This document shows, in pieces, positions 7,847 to 19,400 of a DNA stretch of 38,998 nucleotides. The stretch is taken from contig JAHFUS010000040.1 of assembly GCA_023264975.1 (NCBI GenBank), positions 1 to 38,998 of the forward strand, written 5' to 3'. The position numbers and the translations under genes are program-made. Source of the stretch: Actinomycetes bacterium. GTDB lineage: Bacteria > Actinomycetota > Acidimicrobiia > Acidimicrobiales > GCA-2861595. The stretch's first letter is position 1; the number at the start of each line of letters is the position of its first letter. The notes below the pieces were generated by a model. That model ran no database searches. It was given only the letters and a program-made list of their open reading frames with translations, and had not been told where the DNA came from.

Positions 7847-10800
7847 TGCACCTCCGGGTCGGGCAGCGGCGAAGCGAGATCGGCCAGGTCGGCGTCGTCG
7901 GCCGCCTGCGGCACCTCCGCAGCTCCCTCGACCGGTGACGGTGGGTCAGGGTAGCCGGCCGTGGGGTCGTCCGAAGGGTCGTCCTCGCGCAATAGCAGGT
8001 TCGACCCCACCTCCACCTCGCGCAGCGAGTTGGGCGCGGTGAAGTCGGTCCATGGCCCCGACTCCGGTGAGTGCAGCAGGTTGATGGCATCTCCACGGCC
8101 GCGGGCATAGGCCAGCGTGACGCCGGGAGCCCTCTGCTGCTTCGACCACTTGTCCCGCCGGGTGGCGAGCAGCTGGTCGACCTCGGCTGCCGCCGCCGAC
8201 TTGGCTACCAACGCGGCCCGCCGGTGAAGCGACGCGGCGATCGGGTCGAACTCGGGCTGGTTGACGGGAACGATCTGGGCCGCGCCCTTCGGATTCCAGT
8301 CGGCCCGGGTGTGGCGGGCCTGCGCCACCATCAGCGCGGTGAGGCCCCGGTCGAGGGCCCGACGGGCGAACGGGGTGACCGACAGGGCTTCGACCTGGCG
8401 GTAGTAGGTCTGGTGGTAATGCTCGAAGGTCTCGTAGTGCGAAAGGTCGCGCGGGCGGGCCCAGTTGTAGAGGGTGACCACCAGGCCCGGCCCGGACAGG
8501 TCACGGCCGACGCGGCTGGTGGCCTGGATGTACTCGGCCGTGGTCTTCGGCTGGCCAGCGCAGATCATCAGGCCGAGGCGGGGCACGTCGACGCCCACCG
8601 AAATCATGTTGGTGGCCAGCACCACGTCAACCGGCCACCGCTCGCCCTTGGCCGGCTTGGCACCGGTGAAGCGGACTCCGAGCTGGTCGAGCGTGGCCGG
8701 GATGTCACTGGAGTTGATCCGCGACGTCAGCTCCTTGGTCTCGTTCAGGTACCGGCCGGCCAGGCCCCGGCGCTCGGCTCGGCGCAGCCGGTTGGTGACC
8801 TCGTCGTCGAGCATGCGGCGCATGCCACCCAGCTCCCGCAGGGCGTTGAAGTAGCCGACCGTGGTCATCCAGGGATCGGCGGCGGCACCGTGGCGCTCGT
8901 AGAGGACCTGGGCGGCCGCCATCACGGTGGTGTACACGCGGGTGGCCACGGACTTGAAACGCTGCCCCATCCCGCACACGCCCAGGTAAAGGCGGCCGGG
9001 GGCCTCGGCGAGCGGGCGCTCGACGGCGAAGAACGAGTCGCCGGCGTCGATCAGCTGGGGCGGGAACACGGCCAGACGGCGGCAGAACAGGTTGTAGGTC
9101 TGGTGCTCGGCCCGGCGGATGGTGGCCGTGCTGGCCACCACCTTCGGCCGCGACGGCTTGCCGTCGACCTCCCACGCTGCGATCTCGTCGATCGCCGCCT
9201 CGTAGAGTCCGAAGAGAGAACCGAGCGGGCCGGCGATCAGGTGCAGCTCGTCCTGGATGATGAGGTCGGGCGGGCGGCGGGGCGGGCACGGGGTGGTCGA
9301 CGCCGCCGGGAGGTCGCCCGCCTTGGGATGGGTGTCGGCCTCCTTGTGGTCCCCGGTCACGTCGAGGTCGGCGCTGCGGAACCCATGCCGTGAGCACCGC
9401 TGGGTGACCCGGCCGAACAGGGCACCGGTGGCGCCTTGCCAGGGAAGCTGGGCGAACTTGTCGGCGGTGGCGATGACCAGGTCGGGCAGGAGGCGGTAGA
9501 TCTCCTCGTCGACGCTGACAACCGGGATGCCCTCGCCCCCGGAGCGTCTGGCCGTGAACGGGCAGCGACCCCTCGCGTCGCCGCAGGTGATGAGGGTCCG
9601 CCAGCGCTGGGCGTCGACCTTGGCGTCACGCTTGAGGTCCAGGGCCTCGCCGCACCACGGGCAGGCGACCAGCGACGTCGGCCCTGCGCCCCTGACCCAA
9701 CCCGTGTCCTTCAGGTCGTCGAGGCTGCGGGCGACGTCCTGGGTCTTGTTGGCGCTCACCGACCCGCCCACCCACATGCCGATGCGGAACGGCGTCGTGC
9801 CCCACCGCTCGTCGCTAGCGGCGACCAGCTCCCGGCGGCGCACCTCGCAGGCGCAGATCAGCGTGGCCGCCCGCTGGAACTGCTGGGACGTCAAGAGCCG
9901 CAGGGTGTAGCGCATCAACACGCCGACCCCGCCCTCGCCGGAGTGGCCCCCGACCGTGCCCTGGCCGCACAGCGAGGGTGAAGGCGGTGAGCCCGAGGTA
10001 GGCCTCGGTCTTTCCGCCGCCGGTGGGGAAGAACAGCAGGTCGGCGGTGCCGGTGTCGAGCTGGCGCTCGGGATGGGTGGGGTCGGCCAGCGCGGCCAGG
10101 TTCACCAGCACGAAGGCGAGCTGGAACGGCCGCCACGACCAGTCTGGGTTCGCAGTGACCCGAGCCTCGGCGTCGGCCAGACCGAGCGATGGATCCTCCC
10201 TCCTAGCGCCGGCGACAAGGGTGTGGAGCCGCTGCTGCCACATGGTGTGGTTGGCGAAGGCGAAGGCCTCGGCGGCCACGGTGTCGGTGCCCAGCAGGTC
10301 GATGCCGATCCGCAGACGGGCGGCCACCGCCCGGGCTGCCACGAGTGCCGCACGGGCCGCCTCGGCGTCGTCCCCGGCCAGCTCGCCGATCCGGTCGGCC
10401 TGGCGACCCAGCCAGCGCTCGTAGGCCTCGGCCAGCGGAGCAAGCGAGCGGGTGACGGCCGGACCGTCGAGCCGGGAGAGCGCCTCCATGTCGAAGGCGA
10501 CCGCGCCGAGCAGCGCCCGCTCGGCGGCGTCGAGCGCTGGGTCGTCGGGCCCGGGCGCCTCCACCTTGGCCACCTCGGAGCGCGGGATGACGGCGGTGCG
10601 GACCGAAGTGGCCCGGTGGGGATTCTCCGGCGCAACCTCGGCGTATACGCCGATGCCGTGGCCGACGGCGAACTCCACCTTCTCCCGGTACAACAGGTCG
10701 AGGTGGGCGAGCTCCCGGTCGGTGGGCCCACGTCCGGTGGGCAGCGCGACCTGGCGGCCCACAAAAGCCGCCGACCCGTCGGCCGGCGCCGCTGACAGCT

Positions 10801-11395
10801 CCACCTGGAACAGCCATCGCTCGTCTACGTTCTTGCGCACCGGGAGCTGCTCGTTGACCAGGAACAGGGTGACCAGCCAGCAGTTCGCGGTGCGGCGGCA
10901 GCGTCCCCGGACCACGACCTCTGGCTGGGTGGGGTCAGGCTTGAAAGGCCCGACGTCGCCGTCGGTCAGCGTCAGCGTAATCGGGCCGCCGGCCGGGTGG
11001 CGCTGCCACAGCCTCTCGTTGGCGCCGGTCGCGGTGGGGTCGGGATTGGGGATCTTCTCGTAGCGACCCCACGAAGCGGTGACCGTCAACGAGGTACAGC
11101 CTGACTCCACTGCGGCGGTGAAGCCGACGGACGCTGGGAACAGCACCACCTTGGCCGGCCGGTCGTCGGGGCCCGGCGGCCCGCCCTCGTCGCCGTCCTG
11201 AAGGTCGTCGCCGTCAGCCCGACTCGGGTCGACGATCGTGCCCTTCGGGGCCAGCATGCCCACCAGGTACCACTCCTGCACGGGCGAGCGGATGCCGGGT
11301 AGCTGTTCGTGGGGGTCGGCCGGCCCGAGCAGGTCGGTCAGCACCAGCCGCTCAAGTTCGGACCGCAGCTCCGCCGGCGACGCGCCCTCAGTCAT
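7843..11395 (-). CDS. drmA: DISARM helicase DrmA, one frame break
   Basis: Restored, this is about 1184 residues. The first part (ATG at 11395) runs to the Walker A motif FFPTGGGKTEAYLG (about residue 455) and shortly after changes frame at 9957-9970. The remainder continues as GEGGVGVLMRYTLRLL. It carries QDELHLIAGPLGSLFG (DExH box, near 716), a VASTATIRRA motif III and NMISVGVDVPRLG...QATSRVGR motifs V/VI. This is the superfamily 2 helicase DrmA, which binds DNA and works with DrmB. The break needs one base removed or two added. If real it would separate motif I from the rest and inactivate DrmA; if a sequencing error the gene is whole. The start overlaps the stop of the upstream small gene by 8 nt. 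Confidence 0.9.
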
Positions 11396-11705
11396 CGGGA
11401 TCCTCGGCGATCAGGTCCCAGTAGCCGGGGTCGAGCTCGTACGCCGCCAGCTCGACGACTCCAGGCTCGATCCTCACACCGACGAAAACGACCGGCCCGA
11501 ACACCGGGTCGACCACGTGGAGGCTGCGGACAGCGGGATGCCGGTCGTACCGGAAGGTGTCGAAGTCACGAAAAGCCACCACTGCGGCGGCGAGTGGCCC
11601 GCTCCAGAAGTCCCACTCCGATGGCCACCCCCCGGGCGAGCGCTCGGGTCCGTACTCCCGGGCGATGGCAGCGGCGAGGAGCGCGCCAACCCGGACCTCG
11701 ACCAT
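11388..11705 (-). CDS. Small protein between the Panacea gene and drmA, possible toxin
   Basis: This is a 105-residue protein starting 9 nt after the Panacea-domain gene and overlapping drmA by 8 nt, so it is translated with the DISARM genes. It has no signal peptide or membrane segment. The C-terminal half is strand-rich (VFGPVVFVGVRIEPG then ELDPGYWDLI) and very acidic at the end. I do not recognise a family. Panacea-domain antitoxins are known to pair with diverse small toxins encoded next to them, so a toxin role is a position-based inference only. It could equally be a DISARM accessory protein. Confidence 0.65.
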   Translation of the reverse strand: MVEVRVGALLAAAIAREYGPERSPGGWPSEWDFWSGPLAAAVVAFRDFDTFRYDRHPAVRSLHVVDPVFGPVVFVGVRIEPGVVELAAYELDPGYWDLIAEDPDD

Positions 11706-11714
11706 CAGCCGGCA

Positions 11715-12317
11715 TCAAACAAAGCCATACCGCTCGGCGACGTCGGACTCCAGGCGGGCGCTCACCTCGGTGACGACCTGGGGGAAGTCGAGGAATGCTG
11801 TCGCGAAGGGGATGGTCTCCCCGACCTCGGTGAGCCGCCACCCCGGCTCCTGGTGCGAAAGCTCGCTGACCTGCGTGCCCGTCATGCCCTCGAGCTGTTC
11901 GAGCACGTCGCCGACGCTGGCCAGCTCTACCTCGGTAAACAGGCTCATGACAGCGGGCCGCCGGGGCACGAGGCGCTGCTGCGGACGCCCCAGGAAGTCC
12001 TCCTCGACCAGCTCGGCCTCACCCGCGGCGAGCAGCCGCCGGCGGACCGGGAGGAGCTGGCGAGGCGCGGGGCCGTGCGGCAGCTTCTGGAACTCACAGC
12101 CCGAGATGACGGCGTGGTGGCGGCGCAGGTGGGTGAACTCGGCGAAGAACAGCACCTTGTTGAGCTTGGTGGCCCCGCCGGCCCGATCACCCCGGAGCCT
12201 GTCGGCCACGTAGACCAGCAACTCGGTGAACTTGGCCTCGTCGTAGTGAACGTCCACGGCCCCGATGCTACGAGGGGGGTGTGACATTTCGGCGGAGCCC
12301 CCTCCCGCCTGGCTCAT
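11715..12317 (-). CDS. Panacea-domain (SocA-like, DUF4065) protein
   Basis: This is a 200-residue protein. KFTELLVYVADRL, TKLNKVLFFAEF and FQKLPHGPAPRQLLPVRR are characteristic of the Panacea/DUF4065 family, whose members include the SocA antitoxin and many antitoxins paired with unrelated toxins. The chosen ATG overlaps the drmMI stop (ATGA) and has AGGAG 8 nt upstream. ATG at 12287 and GTG at 12257 are possible alternatives. It lies inside the DISARM operon, in the same direction, and is followed by a small unknown gene. This suggests either an embedded toxin-antitoxin unit guarding the operon or an accessory regulator. Its exact role here is unknown. Confidence 0.8.
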   Translation of the reverse strand: MSQAGGGSAEMSHPPRSIGAVDVHYDEAKFTELLVYVADRLRGDRAGGATKLNKVLFFAEFTHLRRHHAVISGCEFQKLPHGPAPRQLLPVRRRLLAAGEAELVEEDFLGRPQQRLVPRRPAVMSLFTEVELASVGDVLEQLEGMTGTQVSELSHQEPGWRLTEVGETIPFATAFLDFPQVVTEVSARLESDVAERYGFV

Positions 12318-15300
12318 AGGAGCGACTCCTGGCCGCCGCCGCCCTTGGCCGAGCGCCTCGCCGGCGCCTTCTTGGCCTTCTTGGCGTGGAGGCCTGCCGC
12401 CACCTCCGCCGCGTACCGCTCGTGGTTCAGCTCCAACAGCCGGTCGAGGAGCTCGTCCTTGGCCGCGGGGCTCACGGTGAACCGCATGCCCTGCGGCGTG
12501 TCCCAGTGGTGGTGGTCGAGCCCCAGGTCGCTCCACCCGTAGGCGTCCCGCACCGCGTGGTCGAGGACGACGTGCAACTCCCGCAGGCGGACGATGTCGA
12601 GATGCTGCTCGTCGGGATTGTGGACCCGGTTGTAGGTCTTGGTGAGCCCGAGATTGGTCCGGATCATCAGGTCAGCCCGAAACTCGTTGAGCTCCCGGCC
12701 GGCGGCGTCGATCGCCTCCCACCTCGGCCCCGCCTGCGGCTCGGGCTGCGCAAACGCCTCGAACACGTCCGACGGCGTGTAGCGGAGATTGCCGAGTCCA
12801 CCCAGTGTTGACGATCGCGTGGCTGCCCACCACCAGTGGAAACCACTCGACAGCAACCCGAAACTTGCATCGTCGGTGTACGCGAGACATACGGTCGCGT
12901 CCGAATAGACCGTGCCACAGGCGACGAACTGCACCTGAACAGTGGGAGTGTGGCGAGTCAAGACCAGCACTCGCTCGAAGTCAGCTATCGCGGCGTACAT
13001 CTCGGTACGGGGACGCCAGAACTGCCACCACCTCTCGGCCCACCCCGGGTAGCCAGTCTTCCCGTGGATCTCGTCGCGGACCCGTCGCTCGAGCTCTTTG
13101 AACGGCCCCGGGTACCGCTCCGCTCGCTCGGCGGGCCAGTCGGCGAAGTCGATGACCCACCGGCTCGCTTCCTGGGTGGGGTGGTCGTTCAGGTCCTGAC
13201 CGTTCAGGTATGGCTTGACCACGTCACGGCTGGACGGCTCGGCCGTCCTCAGGGCAGCAGCCTCGTTCGGGGACAAGATGAACGCCGGAGAGGCGAGGAT
13301 GCAACCCTGGAAGGAGCGATTCGCATTGACGGCGAGCCTCTCGGGCAGCCCCGCGACACGCCGCATCGCGTCAAGGGCGGTGTCGATGCCCGGCACGGGA
13401 GCGCTGCCCAGAACGGTCGACCCTGTCCACCTCGCCGACCACAGCCAGACCTTGGCGATCTCCAGATTGGCCTCGTTGGGCCAGGGCTCAGACTTCACGG
13501 CGCGATGGATCGTCCACCCGACGGACGTCAACCGATCCAGCCCGACCTCCCGTGTGTCGCCCTGGCTGATGGTGTTCGTGGCCAAGGTGCCCACCGAGCC
13601 GGACAGCTCGCACATCCGCAGCAGGAAGTAGGTGACCAGGTCGGCGTTGCCGGTTACGCCAGTGGCGATGGCCGCGACCAGGTGCTCCCGGTAGGCCACG
13701 CCATTCGCCCCGGAGATGCGCTTGCCACCCAAAAACGGCGGGTTGGCGACGATGGCGTCGAAGCCAGTCCGGCCCTCGGTCAGGAATACCTCAGGGAACG
13801 CCAGCGGCCAATGCAGGCATTGGCGGTCCCACGGCATCGGGGGTTCGTCGGGGAGGTCGGTGCGCAACCACCCGGTCGAGACGCCGTGGAGCACGGCCAA
13901 TGCCGCCTCCCGCTCGATGGCCGCCCGGTCGTCGTCGAGGGCGGTGCGGATGCGCTCCAGTTGCACGTCGAGTCTCGCCTCGACCGAGCCGCCACGCTTG
14001 CCCGCCGTGCTCAGCGCCGCACCGACGACCGCGTCGGCCACTACGGACAGGTCGGCCAGCCTGCCTCGCAGCTCCTCATGGAGCCGTTGCTTCTCGGCGG
14101 CGTCGCGCACCGTGACCACCGACAGCTCCTGGAGCCGGCGCGCCAGGTCGGAGGCCTCCTTGATGCGGATGTCGAGGGCCAGCGTGGTGAAACGTGCGGC
14201 GCCCTTGCGCTCGGCGGGGTCGAGGTGGAGCCAGCGGAGCTGCTCCATGTCGGTGATGCCGAGCAGGGAGTCGCCGACCTGGATGGCGTGGTCGAGGAAG
14301 GTGAAGGGCCTTTCCTTGGCCATGGTGGTGAGCCACAGAGAGAGCTTGGCCATCTCGGCCGCCACCGGGTTCTTGTCGACGCCGTAGAGGCAGTGGTCGA
14401 CCACCTCGCGCCGGGCCAGCACGGTCTGCTCATCGGCCGGGGCGGCGGCCAGGTCGGCCAACCGGCCGGCGAACGGACCCTGGCCCGGGCCGTGCTCGAC
14501 GACGGACTCGAGCAGGCGGTCGGCCAGGTACCGGCCGGCGGCGGTGAGGATGGCTCCGGAGCCCACCGCCGGGTCGCAGGTGCGCAGGTCGAGGATCTCC
14601 GCCGGGGTGCGAAGCTGCCAGCGCTCAGGGTCGGCCTCATTCTGGGGGCCGGGCTCATAGACCAGGGGCTCCAGGGCGTAGCGGACCACCTCTTCGGCCA
14701 AGGCTCTGGTGGTGTACTGCGCGCCCGTGTTGCGGCGGGTCGACGTCTGGGTGACGAACATCGACCCGGGCAGGATCACGACCGGGAGGCCGCGCAGGTC
14801 GGGCCGGATCAGGCCCCAGAAACCCAGCACCCGGGCAACGGTGTCATCGTCGTGCCCGCACGCCACCCGCAGGCGGGCCAACTCGACCCCCTCGGGCTGC
14901 CGGCCCAGCTCCTTCGTCAGCGCCGACGCCGTCTTGTTGCAACGCTCCTTGGCCGCCAGCCACTCGCACAGGGTGCCAGCGGCAGCGTGGCGTTCGAGGT
15001 CGGCGATCGAGATCTCGGGTTCGGCGCCCTCGGGGCCGACGAGCCCAAGGGCCAGGACATCGACCCGAGAGCAGCCGTGGTCGAGCAGACCCTCGTAACA
15101 GTGGCCGATCTGCTCGACGTCGAGGGCCTTGTAGCTGACCCGCTGGGCCACCGTCGACCGACCGGAGCGCACCTCGACCGTCAGTAGGGCGTCGAGGATG
15201 GCCAGCACCGTGCGGTCGTCAACGGCCACCGGACGGCCCGTCCCGAGAGCTGCATCGGCGGTCGGGTGACGGCGGCCTTCGAGGAAGGGGAACCGGTCGG

Positions 15301-16405
15301 GGTCGAACAGGCTCCCCCCGTAGGCGGGCAGGGTGAGGCGGTCGTGGTTGGCGCCGCCGTGCACGGCCCGGAAAGTGGCGAGGAGCCGGTGCCACGCCGT
15401 GGACCGTCGCTCGAGGGCGTCCTCGCCGTCGCGGGCGGCCGACACCCGCAGGTCGTCGCGCAAGCTGAGGACGGAGTAGGACTCGGCCCACAGTTGGTCC
15501 TCGGCGGGCAGGAGCCGGCGTTCCTCAGCGAACAGCAGGAACACCAGGCGCATGAGCACGGTGACGGCCGACTCGTAGACCTCGGTGGCGGCGACGTCGC
15601 CGAGCACCCCGCCGTGGTTGGCGACGTCATCCCGGGAGATGGCGGCCACCAGTAGCTCCACCGATCGCCGCACCGACCGCCCGAGGCCCTTGGTGATCTC
15701 GGCCTCGGCGTCGGCAGCCCGTTCGAACAGCCGCTCCAGCGTCTGGCCGGCCTCGACGGCGAAGAACCGGCGGGCGCCGAGCAGGGACACGAGGCCGGCC
15801 TGGAGGATGCGCTCGTCGGCCAGGTCGGCGAGCCGCCACCGGCACGAGGCCGCCGGCGCGCCCCTGGGCGCCCATACGAGTACCCACTGGTCGTCGTCGG
15901 TCACGACCGCAAGGGGCACGCCACCTTCCCGGCACCAGGTCTCGGCGCGCTGCACGGGGCTGGCCGGCCAGGTGTCGCCGGCCACCGCAATATCGGGCCG
16001 CCGGTCGAGGCGGGTGCCGAGCGGCCAGGCGAAGAGGCCGACGCGCACACTGGAAGGGTCATCGCCGTCGAGCAGGGCCTGGGCCGGCCGCAGCGTCACC
16101 CCCGGCTCGGCCGCCCGAACCACGGCTGTGGCGGGGATCCGCTGGTCCGAGGCCAGCAGGTCGCTCCACTCCAGCGCGTCGGCCAGCAGCCACCGGCGCA
16201 GGTCGGCATGGGCCATCGGGTCGCCGTCGAGGGATGCGACCCGGGCGCGCAGATCGGTGCGCAGCTCGGCGGGCATCGGGTCGAAGCCGTGGGGGAAGGT
16301 GGCGGTCAGCTCGGTGGTGGTGAGGAACGCTCCGTCGGGGTCGACGAGGTTCAGCCAGTCACCCAGGGCGGCCTTGGGATTGGCCTGCGGGCCGCGCCCT
16401 CTCAC
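12314..16405 (-). CDS. drmMI: DISARM N6-adenine methyltransferase DrmMI
   Basis: This is about 1363 residues. The SAM-binding motif DPAVGSGAILTAAG lies near residue 610 and the catalytic motif IV ANPPFLGGK near 886, as in large Eco57I/PglX-like adenine methylases. The C-terminal region holds the target-recognition part. The start is a GTG that overlaps the drmD stop (GTGA). The continuous frame through drmD to this gene exists only because drmD carries a frameshift, and the arginine-rich stretch upstream of this GTG is out-of-frame translation. DrmMI marks host DNA so that DISARM spares it. Part of the recognition region (about 12780-13560) is markedly lower in GC than the rest of the gene. 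The frame is intact. Confidence 0.92.
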   Translation of the reverse strand: MRGRGPQANPKAALGDWLNLVDPDGAFLTTTELTATFPHGFDPMPAELRTDLRARVASLDGDPMAHADLRRWLLADALEWSDLLASDQRIPATAVVRAAEPGVTLRPAQALLDGDDPSSVRVGLFAWPLGTRLDRRPDIAVAGDTWPASPVQRAETWCREGGVPLAVVTDDDQWVLVWAPRGAPAASCRWRLADLADERILQAGLVSLLGARRFFAVEAGQTLERLFERAADAEAEITKGLGRSVRRSVELLVAAISRDDVANHGGVLGDVAATEVYESAVTVLMRLVFLLFAEERRLLPAEDQLWAESYSVLSLRDDLRVSAARDGEDALERRSTAWHRLLATFRAVHGGANHDRLTLPAYGGSLFDPDRFPFLEGRRHPTADAALGTGRPVAVDDRTVLAILDALLTVEVRSGRSTVAQRVSYKALDVEQIGHCYEGLLDHGCSRVDVLALGLVGPEGAEPEISIADLERHAAAGTLCEWLAAKERCNKTASALTKELGRQPEGVELARLRVACGHDDDTVARVLGFWGLIRPDLRGLPVVILPGSMFVTQTSTRRNTGAQYTTRALAEEVVRYALEPLVYEPGPQNEADPERWQLRTPAEILDLRTCDPAVGSGAILTAAGRYLADRLLESVVEHGPGQGPFAGRLADLAAAPADEQTVLARREVVDHCLYGVDKNPVAAEMAKLSLWLTTMAKERPFTFLDHAIQVGDSLLGITDMEQLRWLHLDPAERKGAARFTTLALDIRIKEASDLARRLQELSVVTVRDAAEKQRLHEELRGRLADLSVVADAVVGAALSTAGKRGGSVEARLDVQLERIRTALDDDRAAIEREAALAVLHGVSTGWLRTDLPDEPPMPWDRQCLHWPLAFPEVFLTEGRTGFDAIVANPPFLGGKRISGANGVAYREHLVAAIATGVTGNADLVTYFLLRMCELSGSVGTLATNTISQGDTREVGLDRLTSVGWTIHRAVKSEPWPNEANLEIAKVWLWSARWTGSTVLGSAPVPGIDTALDAMRRVAGLPERLAVNANRSFQGCILASPAFILSPNEAAALRTAEPSSRDVVKPYLNGQDLNDHPTQEASRWVIDFADWPAERAERYPGPFKELERRVRDEIHGKTGYPGWAERWWQFWRPRTEMYAAIADFERVLVLTRHTPTVQVQFVACGTVYSDATVCLAYTDDASFGLLSSGFHWWWAATRSSTLGGLGNLRYTPSDVFEAFAQPEPQAGPRWEAIDAAGRELNEFRADLMIRTNLGLTKTYNRVHNPDEQHLDIVRLRELHVVLDHAVRDAYGWSDLGLDHHHWDTPQGMRFTVSPAAKDELLDRLLELNHERYAAEVAAGLHAKKAKKAPARRSAKGGGGQESLL

Positions 16406-19400
16406 GCCGGTTCCTCGGGGACGAGGATGGTCACGGCAGCCGGGAAGATGTGGCTCTCGGGGTCGGTGAAGCGCCGGCGGACGGCGGCCACCTCGCGCTC
16501 GATCTCGTCGGGGATCTCGCCGAGGCGCCGGCGCAGGGCGTCGAGGTCGCGCTGGGACTGCTCCCGTTCGGGCTCGTTGAACAGGGTGAGCTGCTCGGCG
16601 CGCTCGGCGTCCAGCCGGTCGAGGTCGGCGGTGATCTGGGCGGCGAAGCTCGTCCAGCACGGTGCGGATGGCCTCGGCCTCGGCCTCGGCCCGCTCGGCC
16701 AACTCCCGCTGCTTCGACTCCTGGACAGCCTCGGACCGGCGCTCCAGTGCCCGGGCCAGACCCGGCTCGACCACCCGGTCCCACCACTGGACGACCTCGT
16801 CTGTGCCCTGGGCCCCGTAGGGGACCCCGCCGGCGGACCGCAGGAGGGCATCGAGGTCACGCAACGTGTCGATCCGGGCGAAGCGCCCGGCCCGCAACCG
16901 GCCGCCGGCGACGACCAGCTCCTCGTGGAGGCGGTGCCCGTCGGCCCCGGTGATCACCAAGCGGGCGTGGCAGACCAGGCCGACGTCGCCGATCTCCAGC
17001 ACCTCGGCCCTCGGTGGGACCGTGCGAGCGGTCACCCGCGCCAGGTGCTGGCGGGCGCCCGTGGCCCAGACCTCCGAGCGCAACAGGCGCAGGGACTGGG
17101 CCACGAGGCGGTGGCCGAGGTGGCAGAAGACCACGTCGTCGCGTCCCTCCGCGCTCTTGCCGTCGAACGTGAAGGGCAGTTCGTCGCCCGAGAGGCGGTC
17201 GACCATCCCCTCCGACGTCCGCTGCCACGACCCGCTGAGCGGGGGCAGGCGGAACTCGCCGGCCGCGGCGGTGGGGACGAGCGCCGGCTGGTTGGCCACG
17301 TCGAGGGCGGTGGCGACCACCCGCTCCAGGCGTTGCGGCGTCAGGTCGAGGTCCTTGATCGACTCCTGGAGCCGCTCGTGGCAACGGGCCAGGCCCTCCC
17401 GGAGCTTGCGTTCGACCTGGAGCACCTTTGTGGCGGGCCGGCTGCGGGCCCGGTCGATGGAGTCGTCATCGATGGTGGTGCGCCGGCCGAGCATGGCGTC
17501 GCCCACCTGGTCGGCCAGCACGGCGCCGACCGAGCCGAGGTCGTCACGGATCTGCTCGACCTTGAACGCCACCTTCGAGAGGAACCCGAGCTCGGTGGCG
17601 AACGCGGACGCGTCGTCCTCCCAACCCTTGGGGACGAAGTGGCGAATCTCCACGAAGGGGTGTGGCTGGCCGTGGCGGTCGACCCGGCCGTTGCGCTGCT
17701 CCAGCCGGGACGGGTTCCACGGGATCTCCCAGTGGAGCATCCGCCAGCAGTGCCGCTGGAGGTCGATTCCCTCCGAGGCGGCGTCGGTGGCCACCAGGAT
17801 CCGCACCGGCGACCGGGACGGATGGGCCTGGAACTCGGCCTTGGTGCGCTCCCGGTCGTCGGAGTCCATGCCGCCGTGGATGGTGGCGATCCGCTCGCCC
17901 CCGTCGCCGCCGAAACCGTTGGTGAGGAGGAGGTCGACCAGCCACTTCTGGGTGTCCCGGTACTCGGTGAAGACGATGACCCGCTCGTCGTTCCAGGCGC
18001 CTCCCGGGGCGCGGCAGGTGGCGTCGAGCCACGCGAGGAGCACGTCGGCCCGCGCGTCGCGGCGGTGGCGGCGCGCCTCGACCCAGCTACCGAGGCGGTC
18101 GAGGATGTCCTTCTCTTCGGCGGTGAGCGGCTCCTGGCCCCGTGACGCCGTCGTCAGCACCTCGGCCACGACCTCGCCGGACTCGTCGTCGACCGCCTCG
18201 TCGCTGCTGCGGTCCCAGGCTGCCTGCATCTGCGCCTCGCTGGTGGGCGCTTGCCTCGTCGAGTGGTGGCGGTCGAGTGTGGTGCGGTGCTGGGCGAGCG
18301 TGTTGGCGAAGGCGACCGGCGACGACAGCAGGCGCTTCTTCAGCAGCAGCGTCACGAAGTCGGCGGCCGAGCGCTTTGATCCCTGGTCGTGGTGAGACCG
18401 GCGCAGATCGGCATAGCGCTCCAGCAGCGCGTGCGCATCCCGCTCGTCGGCCGGGTAGTCGACCGCCATCGCCTCCACCCGGCGAACCGGGAAGCGGGGA
18501 GTGCCGTCGGGGTTGGGAGGAAGCTCCTCACGCAGCTCCCGCTTGAGCCGGCGCACCAGCACCCGCGCCAGCTGCTCGGGGTTCGGAGGGATGTTTCGTT
18601 GGAAGCGCTGGGGGTCGAGGAGCTCGAGAAGGGCACCGAAGCTCTCCGGGTACCCGTTGTGGGGTGTGGCCGACAGGAAGAGGCGGTGCTCGCAGTGGGG
18701 GGCCAGGCGTTGAATCGCCCTGGTGCGCAGGGAGTCGACGGCGTAGCGTCCCCGGCCCGACGGCGCCGCCGAGTGGACCTCGTCGACGATCAGCAGGTCA
18801 AAGGTGCGAGGCGCCCGCCGGTGGTCGACCCCCGACAGCACCTCGTCGAGGAGGGACTGCGCCCGGCGGTCCTTGAGCCAGTCGATCGACACGATCAGTC
18901 GGGGGAACGAGGTGAACAGGTTGGCACCGACGCCGCGGTCCCGGCGAAGTTGCCGTACGGCGTCGGTGTTGATGATCCGGAACTCCAGGCCGAAGCGGTC
19001 GCGCATCTCCTCCTGCCACTTCACGCACAGGCCGGCGGGGCACACGACGAGCACCGTGCGGGCGCGGTGGCGCAGGAGGAGCTCCTGGACCACCAGACCG
19101 GCCTCGATCGTCTTGCCGAGACCGACGTCGTCGGCGATCAGCAAGTTGGCCCTCGGCATGCTCAGGGCCCGGACGACCGGGTCGAGCTGGTAGTCCTCGA
19201 TGGTGATGCCCGACCGGAACGGGGCCTGGAGGGCCCTGGAGTCGGCCGTCGCCACCGCCCCCCATCGGACGGCGTCGAGGAACGCCTCCAGCCGCTCCGG
19301 GGGATCGAGCCGGCCGGCGTGCGGCCTCGGCAGTTCCTGGTGCGGGATCACCTGGGTGCCCGACTCGAGCTCCCAGATCACCGCCAGCTCATCGCCGAAG

